Shown: positions 8,310 to 17,439 of the stretch, one piece after another
How positions within the stretch are numbered: position 1 is the first letter of the stretch
Layout of the letters: each line of letters begins with the position of its first letter
DNA from: Pseudomonas nicosulfuronedens
GTDB taxonomy: Bacteria; Pseudomonadota; Gammaproteobacteria; Pseudomonadales; Pseudomonadaceae
Assembly (NCBI RefSeq): GCF_005877905.1
Contig: NZ_SWDV01000024.1
Coordinates: 78,148 to 142,147, forward strand
Length of the DNA stretch: 64,000 nucleotides
Direction of reading: 5' to 3'
Position numbers and translations under genes: made by a program
The notes under the pieces: generated by a model
Seen by the model: only the letters and a program-made list of their open reading frames with translations
Told to the model about the DNA's origin: nothing
The model's database searches: none

Positions 8310-9785
8310 ATGCCTTTCCATATCCAGGACATCCTCGACAACGCCTCCCTGCGCACCCGCCTGCTTGGCGGCAGCGAGGGCGTCGGCCGGCGCCTGCGCT
8401 GGGCGCACGTGTGCGAGCTGGCGGACCCGACCGAATGGCTGGGCGAAGGCGACCTCCTGATGACTACCGGCATCGGCATACCCGTGCAGGCACAGGCGCA
8501 GCGCGACTACCTGCAACGCCTGGCCGGGGCACGCATCTCAGGTCTGATGATCGGCGAGAACATGCAGGCCCCGGCGGATATCCAGGCCTTGCAGGACGAA
8601 GCCTGCCAACTGGGTTTTCCGCTGCTGATGACCGACTACGCGGTGCCCTTCTCCGCTGTGACCCGCGCCATCGTCGACGCCAGCAAGCAGGAGGAACACG
8701 AGCGCCGCAGTGCCGTGACGCGTATCTATGAAAGTGCTCGCATCGGCTTGCGCGGGCTCGGCCTCGCCGGGCTTTTGCGACGGCTGTGCAGCGATGTACG
8801 CGCGCAGCTGTTCCTGTTCGACTCCGCAACCCTGCAACCCTGGCAGGAAGGCCTGTCGCCGCTGCCGGACAGCTGGCGGGCAACCCTCGCCCAGCGCCGT
8901 TCGGTACCGGACACCGTGACCCGCTGCAGCAATGGCGAGCAGGAAGCGCTGGTGATGCCGCTACCGTCGCTGACCACCTGCGAAATCCTCGCCACGGGCG
9001 GCGAACTGCTCGACTACGGCCTGCTGCATCACATCGTGGCGGTGCTGGGTATCGAGCTGGAGCGCGCCCAGGTCGAGCACGAGCGCATGCTGCGCCTGGG
9101 CTCGGAACTGCTCGATGACCTGCTGCAGCAGCGCCTCACCGAACGCGCCGCGCAGGAACGGCTGGCGCAGCTGAATTGCCCGGTGGATGCGGCCTGCCTG
9201 GTGCTGGCACGCGCCGCCGACGAGTTGCCGAAACACTGGCAGCAGCGCCTTCAGCGACTCGGAATGGGCCTGTTGGTGCGCCACCAGGGCAACGAGCTGA
9301 TCCTGCTGCTGAACGATCCGACACAGGCCGAAACCCTGCAGGCCGAGCTGGACTGCACCCTTGGCCACAGCAATCCACTGGGCCATGCACTGCGGGCGGT
9401 GGAAGCATTGCGCGAGGCGCGGCTGGCGCTGGCCCACGCCAACCGCCAGCGGCCTTTGGTGGCCTATGCCGATGCCCAGGGCGAGCAGTCCTGGTTGCCT
9501 TCAAGCCTGGAGGAGGCACGGCGCGTGCATCGTCGGGTGCTCGGTGCACTGGCCGACTACGACGCGCAACAGGGTGGCCAGTTGCAGCACACCCTGCGCG
9601 TCTTCCTCGAGCAGAACCGTTCCTGGCAGAAGGCCGCGCAACGGCTCAACGTGCACAAGCAGACGCTGGTCTATCGCATCCGCCGCATCGAGGAAATCAC
9701 CGAGCGCTCGCTGGACTCCACCGAGGACGTGGCCGTCCTCTGGATCGCGCTGCGCTCGGCGGATATCGCGGGTCTCAGGGAATGA
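8310..9785 (+). CDS. PucR-family transcriptional regulator
   Basis: 491 residues. The N-terminal PucR sensing domain (about 1-130) includes GDLLMTTGIGIP; the centre resembles a CdaR/GGDEF-like fold; the C terminus carries the PucR helix-turn-helix (FLEQNRSWQKAAQRLNVHKQTLVYRIRRIEE). Relatives control purine, proline or polyamine use. The start is uncertain: ATG 8310 matches the family N terminus (MPFHIQDIL), while ATG 8274 would add 12 residues; neither has a strong ribosome site. It is divergent from the binding-protein gene and its 3' end overlaps the convergent cupin gene by 11 bp. Likely regulates the surrounding cluster (inference). Confidence 0.88.
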   Translation: MPFHIQDILDNASLRTRLLGGSEGVGRRLRWAHVCELADPTEWLGEGDLLMTTGIGIPVQAQAQRDYLQRLAGARISGLMIGENMQAPADIQALQDEACQLGFPLLMTDYAVPFSAVTRAIVDASKQEEHERRSAVTRIYESARIGLRGLGLAGLLRRLCSDVRAQLFLFDSATLQPWQEGLSPLPDSWRATLAQRRSVPDTVTRCSNGEQEALVMPLPSLTTCEILATGGELLDYGLLHHIVAVLGIELERAQVEHERMLRLGSELLDDLLQQRLTERAAQERLAQLNCPVDAACLVLARAADELPKHWQQRLQRLGMGLLVRHQGNELILLLNDPTQAETLQAELDCTLGHSNPLGHALRAVEALREARLALAHANRQRPLVAYADAQGEQSWLPSSLEEARRVHRRVLGALADYDAQQGGQLQHTLRVFLEQNRSWQKAAQRLNVHKQTLVYRIRRIEEITERSLDSTEDVAVLWIALRSADIAGLRE

Positions 9786-10119
9786 TCACGAAGCTCTTGC
9801 GCACCGTCTCGCGGATGTCCCAGGTGCCCTGACAGTTGGCCGGGAACAGCACGGCGTCACCGGCGCGCAGTTCGATTGGCTCGCCGTCGTCCGGGATGAA
9901 CAGGCAGTGGCCGCTGATGAAGTGGCTGAACTCCCGTGATAGCACCTGGCGCCGCCAGCGGCCGGGCGTGCATTCCCAGACGCCAGTGAGCAGGCCGCCC
10001 TCACCTTCCTCGGCATGGGTCGCGGTGCTGGATACCGGCGAGCCCAGGGGCTCCTTCACAGGTTGAGGCGCCGGCAGTTCGAGTCCGGCGGTGCCGGTAA
10101 GCAGAATCGGTTGGGGCAT
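9775..10119 (-). CDS. Cupin-domain protein (DUF861/EutQ-like)
   Basis: 114-residue single-domain cupin. SHFISGHCLFIPDDGEPIELRAGDAVLFPANCQGTWDI matches the DUF861 type, usually found with amine or ureide catabolism genes. The start is 12 bp after the stop of the FAD oxidoreductase upstream, so the two form an operon (oxidase first). In this family the cupin is often a small-molecule sensor or accessory enzyme; its exact role is unknown. The stop overlaps the convergent PucR gene. Confidence 0.82.
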   Translation of the reverse strand: MPQPILLTGTAGLELPAPQPVKEPLGSPVSSTATHAEEGEGGLLTGVWECTPGRWRRQVLSREFSHFISGHCLFIPDDGEPIELRAGDAVLFPANCQGTWDIRETVRKSFVIIP

Positions 10120-10131
10120 GGGGCTTTTCTC

Positions 10132-11517
10132 CTAGAGGTCCTTGTCTTCGAGTCCCGCCGGGGCGAAGCCGGCCAGGGTACGGTCGAGCCAGCCGCCTTT
10201 GCGGTTCTGCGCCTCGGCCTGTTCCTTGCGCTGCACCGCGCCGCGTACCATCAGGCCGCCGACATAGCGCACCGGTTCGAGCGGGAAGCGCTTGGGCTGG
10301 CGGCCAACCAGGCCGCAGCGGCTCCATTCGTCATCGATCCCCAGCGCCAGGCTGGCGAGGATGCGCCCACCCAGGCGACTCGGGCCGACGCCGTTGCCGC
10401 TCCAGCCGATGCCGTAGACGATGTGCGGCGCGCTGTTCAGATGGCCGAACACCGGCAGGCTGTCGTAGGTACGGTCGATCGGGCCTGACCAGCTGTGGGT
10501 CACCGGCACGTCGTCCAGTTGCGGATAGGTTCGGCGCAGGTCCTGCTCGGTGTCGTCGCTGAGCTGCGGGTTGTGGTCGTAGCTCTCGTCGATTCGGCTG
10601 GCGAAGCTGATCATCCCGGTGCCCTTGCCGAAGGCAATGCGGCCGTCCTGGGTGGTGCGGTAGTAGTCGACCATCAACTGCGAGTCGGTGATGGCTTCGC
10701 CGCCGGTCCAGCCGATCTGTTCCAGGCGCTCGGGGATCGGCGCGGTGGCCACCACGGTGCTGGTCACCGGCAGGATGGTGCGGCGCAGCTCGGGAATCGC
10801 CGCCGCCCAGGCGTTGGTCGCCATCACCACCTTCGGTGCGCGCAGTTCTCCGCCAGGAGTACGGATCACCGCCGGCTGGCCGCGATCCAGACTGAGCATC
10901 GGGGTGTTCTCGAAGATGCGCACGCCCTTCTCCAGCGCCACACGGCGCAGACCGCGCACCAGGCGGGCTGGCTGCACGGTGGCGTTGCTGGCTTCGAGCA
11001 CGCCTTCGAGGTGTTTCGCGGAGCCGGCACGGTTCGCCACCTCGCGGTTGGAAAGAGACTGGAACACCGGTTCGCCAAGGCGCTCGCAAGTCTGCTGCAC
11101 ACCTTTCCAGGCGCCGCGTTGTGCCTCGGTGGTGGCAGTCCACAGCCAGCCGGCGCGGCGGAAGTGCGCGTCGATGTCGTGGGCCTTGCAGAACTCCTCG
11201 ATCTCACCAATGGCCGCCGCCGAAGCGCGAGCCAGGCGCAGCGCCTCGTCCTTGCCGCACTGCGCGGCCAGCGAGCTGATCTTCGGCCACCAGGACATGA
11301 CGAAGCCGCCATTGCGCCCCGAGGCACCGCCGCCGCAGATGTCGCGTTCGATGATGGCGATACGGCAGTCAGGCTTGAGCTCCAGCAGGCGCAACGCGGT
11401 CCATAGGCCGACGAAGCCGCCGCCGACGATAGCCACGTCGACGTCGAGCGGGCCTTCCAGCGCAGGCAGCGGAGTCAGCTCGGAGGCGATTTCCTCCAGC
11501 CACAGGGAACGTTTCAT
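10132..11517 (-). CDS. FAD-dependent amine oxidoreductase (DAO family, PuuB/PuuA-pathway-like)
   Basis: 461 residues. The N-terminal dinucleotide motif is VAIVGGGFVGLWTA (about 29-42) and the FAD-pyrophosphate region follows (GGGASGRNGGF). The C-terminal half contains YGIGWSGNGVGPSRLGG, usual in gamma-glutamylputrescine oxidase-like proteins. Expected reaction: oxidative deamination of an amine or N-methyl amino acid. ATG 11517 (MKRSLWLEE) is preferred to a GTG at 11550. First gene of an operon with the cupin, beside a polyamine-type binding protein and PucR regulator: together they suggest uptake, sensing and oxidation of a polyamine-like amine (inference). Confidence 0.85.
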   Translation of the reverse strand: MKRSLWLEEIASELTPLPALEGPLDVDVAIVGGGFVGLWTALRLLELKPDCRIAIIERDICGGGASGRNGGFVMSWWPKISSLAAQCGKDEALRLARASAAAIGEIEEFCKAHDIDAHFRRAGWLWTATTEAQRGAWKGVQQTCERLGEPVFQSLSNREVANRAGSAKHLEGVLEASNATVQPARLVRGLRRVALEKGVRIFENTPMLSLDRGQPAVIRTPGGELRAPKVVMATNAWAAAIPELRRTILPVTSTVVATAPIPERLEQIGWTGGEAITDSQLMVDYYRTTQDGRIAFGKGTGMISFASRIDESYDHNPQLSDDTEQDLRRTYPQLDDVPVTHSWSGPIDRTYDSLPVFGHLNSAPHIVYGIGWSGNGVGPSRLGGRILASLALGIDDEWSRCGLVGRQPKRFPLEPVRYVGGLMVRGAVQRKEQAEAQNRKGGWLDRTLAGFAPAGLEDKDL

Positions 11518-11675
11518 GTTCGGATTCCAGGTTGAACGGTAGTGCGCCACTGTCCTGCGTCAGGCCAGCGGCGAACAATCGTCCGTTCCATGCAATCCGG
11601 GGGAAGGCCTCATACGAAGATATGAAGCCTGGAGCTCTTGTAGGCCCCGTGTAGGGACGGTTACCGCTTCTACGG

Positions 11676-12299
11676 TCAGGCCTTGGGCTTCTTCGGCGCC
11701 AGGCCCGGCTTGGCGAACTTCACGATCAGCCAGTTCTCCGACTTGCCGTGCTTGACCGTGACCTCGGCCACACGAATGCTCGCCGGCACCGTGGCCAGCA
11801 CCTGGCGGGCGTCGAGGCCCGGCTTGATGTATTTGTCGAGCTGTTCGTAGAGGCGGTAGCTGATCATCCCACTACGCAGCGCGTGGGTCTCGAAGTCGCC
11901 GATGGCCTTGGCGTCGGCCTCGGTGCGATTCGGGTTCAGGGTGTGCGCCAGGACATCGACCACGTTCTTGTCGTCGGCGATAGCCACCAGCATGAAGCGC
12001 TTGGCCACTTCCTGCAGTACGCGCCGGTAGGCGGCATCGTTGTATTCGCTGTACAGCACCGCCTCGACCAGTTTCTGCTTGTCGAAGGTCAGCGCCAGGC
12101 GGAAGCGCGTGCCTGCGTAGTCCACGCCATCCTTGCAGCGCGCGGTGACGCCCATGGGCTGCAGGCATTCGACGAAGCCCTGCGGCTTGCCGAAGCCTTT
12201 CTGCGCCGCGCCGTAGTTGTACTTGCCGAACAGCGGATCAGCCGCCGACGCCATGCCCGCCACGCACATCAACAGTGCGCCCATTGCCCATCTGCCCAT
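11676..12299 (-). CDS. Secreted hypothetical protein
   Basis: 207 residues with a clear signal peptide (MGALLMCVAGMASAA), so periplasmic or exported. The mature part has two cysteines (FVECLQ and ARCKDG) that may pair, and a basic C terminus (KPGLAPKKPKA). I do not recognise the family. ATG 12299 is chosen; a GTG lies immediately upstream and an internal ATG at 12284 would still leave a signal peptide. It appears monocistronic and is followed by about 125 bp with nothing recognised before the amine oxidase gene. Confidence 0.72.
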   Translation of the reverse strand: MGRWAMGALLMCVAGMASAADPLFGKYNYGAAQKGFGKPQGFVECLQPMGVTARCKDGVDYAGTRFRLALTFDKQKLVEAVLYSEYNDAAYRRVLQEVAKRFMLVAIADDKNVVDVLAHTLNPNRTEADAKAIGDFETHALRSGMISYRLYEQLDKYIKPGLDARQVLATVPASIRVAEVTVKHGKSENWLIVKFAKPGLAPKKPKA

Positions 12300-12396
12300 C
12301 ACAAACCCGTCTCACGAAATGCAAAGGACGCGAGGATAGAGGATTCTGACGGGACATGGCTCGCCGCAGACGATGATCGGGCATGGAGGGATGCAG

Positions 12397-12464
12397 GTTC
12401 GCGAGCAAGCTCGCTCCTACGAAGAGCAGCAGTCCAACCTGTAGGAGCGAGCTTGCTCGCGAAC
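12397..12464. repeat. REP doublet, inward-facing ends
   Basis: Minus-strand REP copy 12397-12420 and plus-strand copy 12440-12464, both perfect matches to GTAGGAGCGAGCTTGCTCGC, separated by 19 bp. As at 6793-6873 the GTAGG ends face inward. Confidence 0.9.
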
Positions 12465-12488
12465 CGTACCCCACCGCTCGATCAGGAC

Positions 12489-12566
12489 CGTAGGGCGCAT
12501 AACCTGGAACAGGTTATCCGCCGACCGGCTTGCGGCGGATAACGCTGGCGCGTTATGCGCCCTACG
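12489..12566. repeat. 78-bp imperfect palindromic intergenic repeat
   Basis: Left arm CGTAGGGCGCATAACC, right arm CGTTATGCGCCCTACG, with an internal second pair TTATCCGCCG / CGGCGGATAA. The whole could fold as a long cruciform or RNA hairpin. It sits directly after a REP doublet and 21 bp beyond the 3' end of the TonB receptor gene, so it may also act as transcript end or stabiliser. The arm type recurs in pseudomonad genomes (from memory); only one copy is in this window. Confidence 0.8.
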
Positions 12567-12586
12567 CGAAACCTCGGTCAGGACTC

Positions 12587-14836
12587 TCAGTCGAAGCGAT
12601 ACTCCAGCCCCGCCCCCGCATACCACGAGCGCCCCGGCGCCGCTTCGTAGTAGCGTCCATTGCTGTCGCCGACGATCACCGAACCGACGTACTGGCGGTC
12701 CAGCAGGTTGTCCAGGCGCACCAACTGGTGGAAGGTCCAGGGCCCGACGTGCTGCTCGAAGCGGGTACGCCAGTTGAACACCGCGTAGCTGGGAGCCGGC
12801 TTGTCCTCGTTGCTGTCCTCGACATAGACCTTGCTGCGGTACTGGCCTTCGAAGCCCATGCTGATGCCGTCCTGCGGCTTCCACACCAGCTCGCCGAACA
12901 GGCTGCTGCCGGGCACGCCGGGCAGGTGGTTGCCCTTCTCGATGGTGCTGCCACTCTCGACGAAGTCTTCGTCGTAGGTGGCGTCCAGGCGGGTATAGGC
13001 GAGGTTGGCCTGCCAGTGTTCGGAGAGGTCGCTCTGCATGCCCAATTCGAAGCCTCGGCGCAGGGTCTTGCCGGCGTTCTGGTAACTGGTGCGGCCGCCG
13101 CTGGAACTGGCGACGACGATCTCGTCATCGGTACGGATTTCGAAGATCGCCGCGTTGATTCGCGTATTGCCGGCGACCTTGGCCTTCAGGCCGATCTCGT
13201 ACTGGGTGCTGGTGGCCGGGTCGAGGCCGAAGTTGAAGCTCTCGGCCAGGCCCGGCGCGTAGGCCATTTCGGCCTGGGTCGGGGTCTCGAAGCCCTTGCC
13301 GGCGCTGACGTAGCCGTGCAGTTCGGGGGTGAAGGCATACATCACCGAGAGCGACGGGTTGTTCTGCTGGTATTTCTTCGAGCCGCTGGAGTCGCCATTG
13401 CTCAGGTAGTGGTCGTCGACTTCCATCTTCATGCTGCTGTGCCGCAGACCGGCGTCGAAAGTCCAGTTGCCCAGCTCCCAGCGCGCCTGCACATACGGGT
13501 CGAGGCTGGTGGCGATGTCGTTCTCGTTGCGCCGCATCTCGCCCTTCACACCGAGCTGGTCGCCGCTGAAGTTCTGGAAGCCCTTGCGGTCATCCTCGCT
13601 ACGGTCGTAGTCCACCCCGGTGGTGACGGTAAGCTCACCCGGCACCCCGTGCACCGGCTGAATCCAGCGCAGGGTGCCGCCGTGGAACTCACGGTCGAAG
13701 TCCACCACGCCACCGCCGCGCTGGGAGTTGGAGGCCACCGTCCTGGGGATCGACAGGTACTGCACCACGCTGCGCTGGCCGGCGTAGAGGTTGAACTGCA
13801 GGGTCGCCTCGCCGAAGTAGCGCTCGTAGTTCATGCCCAATTGCTGGTGATCGATGCTTTTGCGCGTGTTGTAGGTCTCGGCAACGGAGGCCACGGAGCG
13901 CGGGTCGTGCTTGTACGCATCCCAGGTCTGGCCCAGCGGGTCTTGGGTGCCGTTCTGCTCCAGGCTGCTGTAGATCAGCGCCAGGCGACTGTCTTCGTCG
14001 GGCTTGAAGTTGAGCTTGGCGAAGGTCTGGTCGCGGCGCGCAGCGCTGTGGTCGCGGTAGCCGTCGGTGTCCATGCGCGAGGCATCGAGGAGGAAACCGG
14101 CCTGGTCGGTGCCGCCTTCGGCATAGAGGTGGTTCTTGTTGAAGCCGTCGCTGCCGAAGGTGGTTTCCGCACCGACCTTGGGCGGGCCGTAGCCGTCGCG
14201 GGAGAACATCTGGATCACCCCGCCACTGTTGCTGCCGTAGAGCGTCGAGGTCGGGCCGCGCAACACTTCGATGCGGTCGGCGACGTCGAGGTTCAGCGTC
14301 GCCGCCTGGCCCTGGCCATCCGGCGTGCTGGCGGGGATGCCGTCGCTGAGCAGCTTCAGCCCGCGAATGCCGAAGGCAGAGCGCGCGCCGTAGCCACGGG
14401 AGGAAATCTGCAGGTCCTGGGCGTAGTTCTGGCGGTTCTGCACCACCAGCCCGGGCACCCGCTGCAGCACTTCGGAAGCATTGACGCCGAGCTGGCCATC
14501 ACTGAGCTGCGGTTGCTGCACGGTGTCGATGGAGAACGGCAGGTCGAAGCTCGACACCGGCGCATAGGCGCCCGTCACCACCATGGGCGCGAGCAGCGCT
14601 TCACTGTCCGCTTCCGTTGTTTGTGCGCGGGCCAGTTGGCCGTGGGCGACGCCGCAGATCAACAACGGCAGCAGTTTGAGTTGGGTGGGTACGACAGAGC
14701 GGGTAGCAGGCACGGCGACTAGGATTCTTCTGTAGGACCGAACGGCGATGCTGCCAGTCTCGGCAGCCGCTGCACAGGGCTTTCGTGGGTCGGGATGTTG
14801 CGAGTGATCGAGCGTGCAAAAGGCTATTTCATTCAT
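12587..14836 (-). CDS. pqqU: TonB-dependent outer-membrane receptor, PqqU (YncD)-like, probable PQQ uptake
   Basis: 749 residues as called. Plug-domain strings such as VPGLVVQNRQNYAQDLQ, RGYGARSAFGIRG and DGIPASTPDGQGQ, and the C-terminal YVGSVIVGDSNGRYYEAAPGR, match what I recall of E. coli YncD/PqqU, the TonB-dependent PQQ receptor; the barrel ends in an aromatic (YRFD). The neighbour is the PQQ-requiring glucose dehydrogenase, which supports the call. Start: ATG 14836 has AGAGG 9 bases upstream, but the hydrophobic signal peptide begins near residue 50; GTG 14713 would give a normal signal peptide and 708 residues. Divergent from gcd across an 88-bp promoter region. Confidence 0.88.
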   Translation of the reverse strand: MNEIAFCTLDHSQHPDPRKPCAAAAETGSIAVRSYRRILVAVPATRSVVPTQLKLLPLLICGVAHGQLARAQTTEADSEALLAPMVVTGAYAPVSSFDLPFSIDTVQQPQLSDGQLGVNASEVLQRVPGLVVQNRQNYAQDLQISSRGYGARSAFGIRGLKLLSDGIPASTPDGQGQAATLNLDVADRIEVLRGPTSTLYGSNSGGVIQMFSRDGYGPPKVGAETTFGSDGFNKNHLYAEGGTDQAGFLLDASRMDTDGYRDHSAARRDQTFAKLNFKPDEDSRLALIYSSLEQNGTQDPLGQTWDAYKHDPRSVASVAETYNTRKSIDHQQLGMNYERYFGEATLQFNLYAGQRSVVQYLSIPRTVASNSQRGGGVVDFDREFHGGTLRWIQPVHGVPGELTVTTGVDYDRSEDDRKGFQNFSGDQLGVKGEMRRNENDIATSLDPYVQARWELGNWTFDAGLRHSSMKMEVDDHYLSNGDSSGSKKYQQNNPSLSVMYAFTPELHGYVSAGKGFETPTQAEMAYAPGLAESFNFGLDPATSTQYEIGLKAKVAGNTRINAAIFEIRTDDEIVVASSSGGRTSYQNAGKTLRRGFELGMQSDLSEHWQANLAYTRLDATYDEDFVESGSTIEKGNHLPGVPGSSLFGELVWKPQDGISMGFEGQYRSKVYVEDSNEDKPAPSYAVFNWRTRFEQHVGPWTFHQLVRLDNLLDRQYVGSVIVGDSNGRYYEAAPGRSWYAGAGLEYRFD

Positions 14837-14924
14837 CTGCTTTTGCCTCTTCGACGATTGTACTATCTAGTTAATTAGCATGCTAAGCGTATAATCGACG
14901 AATTCCACAGCGAGAACCTTCTGT

Positions 14925-17351
14925 ATGAAACCGGTACAGCGTCCCTCCGGCGCGAGCACTTTCATCCTCATCGGCCTGGGCGTAATCATCGCCCTCCTCG
15001 GCCTCGCCCTGGCAGCCGGCGGCATCCGCCTGGTCAGCCTTGGCGGCTCCTGGTACTTCCTCATCGGCGGCCTGGCCATGGCCATTTCCGGCCTGCTGAT
15101 CGCACTTCGCAAGCCGGCTGGCGCCTGGTTGTTTGCCGCCTTCCTGGTGGCCACGGCAATCTGGGCGGTGGCCGACAGCGGCCTGGTGTTCTGGCCGCTG
15201 TTCTCGCGGCTGTTCATGTTCAGTGCCATTGGCGTGGCGGTCGCACTGGTCTACCCGCTGCTGGCCCGCTCCGCAGGCCGCGAGGCTGGGCGCGGTGCCT
15301 ACGGCATCGCTGGCGTGCTGGCGGTGCTGGTGGCGATTGCCGCCGGCAACATGTTCGTTGCCCATCCCAGCGTCGCCCCCACCGGCAAGGGTCCGGGCCT
15401 GACGCCGGTGGACCCGGCCCACGCGCAGAAAGACTGGGCGCACTACGGCAACACCGAGGGAGGCAGCCGCTTCGCCGCGCTGGACCAGATCAACCGCAGC
15501 AACGTCGACAAGCTGAAGGTGGCCTGGACCTATCACACCGGCGACGTGGCCCTCAGCGACGGCAACGGTGCGGAAGACCAGCTGACGCCGTTGCAGGTCG
15601 GTGACAAGGTGTTCATCTGCACCCCGCACAACAACCTGATCGCACTGGACGCGGACACAGGCAAGGAACTCTGGAAGAACGAGATCAACGCCCAGTCCAA
15701 GGTCTGGCAGCGTTGCCGGGGCATGGCCTACTTCGATGCCACCCGGCAGATCGCTCAGCCGACCCAGCCCAACAGCTCGCCGATCATCGCCGCCAGCGTG
15801 CCAGCAGGCGCCAACTGCCAGCGTCGCCTGCTGACCAACACCATCGACGCACGCCTGATTGCGGTGGACGCGGACACCGGCGAGTTCTGCCAGGGCTTTG
15901 GCAACAACGGCCAGGTCGACCTGAAGGCCGGCCTGGGTGATGTGCCCGACTCCTACTACCAGCTCTCCTCCGCCCCGCTGATGGCCGGCACCACCGTGGT
16001 GGTCGGCGGCCGCGTCGCGGACAACGTCCAGACCGACATGCCCGGCGGCGTGATCCGGGGCTTCGACGTGATCACCGGTGCCATGCGCTGGGCCTTCGAT
16101 CCGGGTAACCCGGACGACAAGCAGGCTCCGGCGGACGGCAAGACCTACGTACGCAGCACCCCCAACAGCTGGGCGCCGATGTCCTACGACCCGGCGATGA
16201 ACACGGTCTTCCTGCCCATGGGCAGTTCCTCCACCGACATCTATGGCGTGGAGCGCACGAAGCTCGATCATACCTACGGCGCCTCGATCCTTGCCGTGGA
16301 CGCCACCACCGGCGCCGAAAAGTGGGTCTACCAGACCGTGCACAACGACCTCTGGGACTTCGACCTGCCGATGCAGCCGAGCCTGGTGGACTTCCCCGTG
16401 GCCGATGGCAAGAGCGTGCCCGCCGTGGTGATCGGCACCAAGGCCGGGCAGATCTACGTGCTCGACCGCGCCACCGGCAAGCCGCTCACCGAGGTGAAGG
16501 ACGTACCGGTCAAGCCGGGCAACATCCCCGACGAGCCGTACTCACCGACCCAGCCGCGTTCGGTCGGCATGCCGCAGATCGGCGCGCAGACCCTCACCGA
16601 ATCGGACATGTGGGGCGCCACGCCCTATGACCAGCTGCTGTGCCGCATCGACTTCAAGAAGATGCGCTACGACGGCCTGTACACGGCGCCGGGCACCGAC
16701 CTGTCGCTGAGCTTCCCCGGCTCCCTGGGCGGCATGAACTGGGGCAGCCTCTCCACCGACCCGGTGCACGGCTTCATCTTCGTCAACGACATGCGCCTGG
16801 GCCTGTGGATCCAGATGATCCCCTCGGCCAACAAGGGCGCGGCAGCCGGCGGTGGCGAGGCGCTGAACACCGGCATGGGAGCGGTGCCGCTCAAGGGCAC
16901 GCCCTACGCGGTGAACAAGAACCGCTTCCTCTCGGTGGCCGGCATCCCGTGCCAGGCACCGCCGTTCGGCACCCTCACCGCCATCGACCTGAAGACCCGC
17001 CAGGTGGCCTGGCAGGTACCGGTGGGCACCGTGGAAGACACCGGCCCCCTGGGCATCCGCATGCACCTGCCGATCCCCATCGGCCTGCCGACCCTCGGCG
17101 GCACGCTGTCGACCCAGGGCGGCCTGGTGTTCATCGCCGGCACCCAGGACTTCTACCTGCGCGCCTATGACAGCAGCAACGGCGAGGAAATCTGGAAGGC
17201 CCGCCTGCCCGTCGGCAGCCAGGGCGGCCCGATGACCTACGTCTCACCGAAGACTGGCAAGCAGTTCATCGTCATCACCGCCGGCGGGGCGCGCCAGTCC
17301 ACCGACCGCGGCGACTACGTGATGGCGTACGCCCTGCCCGACCAGCCGTAA
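14925..17351 (+). CDS. gcd: Membrane-bound PQQ-dependent glucose dehydrogenase
   Basis: 808 residues, the usual mGDH length. Five N-terminal membrane segments (about residues 10-150) are followed by an eight-bladed quinoprotein propeller with repeats such as NNLIALDADTGKELWK, ASILAVDATTGAEKWVYQT and GGLVFIAGTQDFYLRAYD. The enzyme oxidises D-glucose to glucono-lactone on the periplasmic side using PQQ and passes electrons to ubiquinone. ATG 14925 lies in an A/T-rich divergent promoter region shared with the PQQ-receptor gene. Next is an OprB porin, which admits glucose to the periplasm. Confidence 0.96.
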   Translation: MKPVQRPSGASTFILIGLGVIIALLGLALAAGGIRLVSLGGSWYFLIGGLAMAISGLLIALRKPAGAWLFAAFLVATAIWAVADSGLVFWPLFSRLFMFSAIGVAVALVYPLLARSAGREAGRGAYGIAGVLAVLVAIAAGNMFVAHPSVAPTGKGPGLTPVDPAHAQKDWAHYGNTEGGSRFAALDQINRSNVDKLKVAWTYHTGDVALSDGNGAEDQLTPLQVGDKVFICTPHNNLIALDADTGKELWKNEINAQSKVWQRCRGMAYFDATRQIAQPTQPNSSPIIAASVPAGANCQRRLLTNTIDARLIAVDADTGEFCQGFGNNGQVDLKAGLGDVPDSYYQLSSAPLMAGTTVVVGGRVADNVQTDMPGGVIRGFDVITGAMRWAFDPGNPDDKQAPADGKTYVRSTPNSWAPMSYDPAMNTVFLPMGSSSTDIYGVERTKLDHTYGASILAVDATTGAEKWVYQTVHNDLWDFDLPMQPSLVDFPVADGKSVPAVVIGTKAGQIYVLDRATGKPLTEVKDVPVKPGNIPDEPYSPTQPRSVGMPQIGAQTLTESDMWGATPYDQLLCRIDFKKMRYDGLYTAPGTDLSLSFPGSLGGMNWGSLSTDPVHGFIFVNDMRLGLWIQMIPSANKGAAAGGGEALNTGMGAVPLKGTPYAVNKNRFLSVAGIPCQAPPFGTLTAIDLKTRQVAWQVPVGTVEDTGPLGIRMHLPIPIGLPTLGGTLSTQGGLVFIAGTQDFYLRAYDSSNGEEIWKARLPVGSQGGPMTYVSPKTGKQFIVITAGGARQSTDRGDYVMAYALPDQP

Positions 17352-17390
17352 CTATCCCATCACGCCCGCCTCGTGCGGGCGTCTCCTTCC

Positions 17391-17418
17391 GGCGCGGCCC
17401 TACCACCGCGCCTTTTTT
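17391..17418 (+). terminator. Terminator between gcd and the porin gene
   Basis: GGCGCGG / CCGCGCC stem with an 8-nt loop followed by six T. A second hairpin without a T run precedes it (CGCCCGC / GCGGGCG, 17363-17381). Together they probably end or attenuate gcd transcription before the porin gene. Confidence 0.8.
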
Positions 17419-17439
17419 ATCGGTTTTCCAAGGACACCC

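Noticed and set aside
12530..14722. 730-residue plus-strand frame opposite the TonB receptor
   Set aside because: Shadow frame rich in Val/Ala/His with no family motif; the minus-strand receptor is unmistakable.
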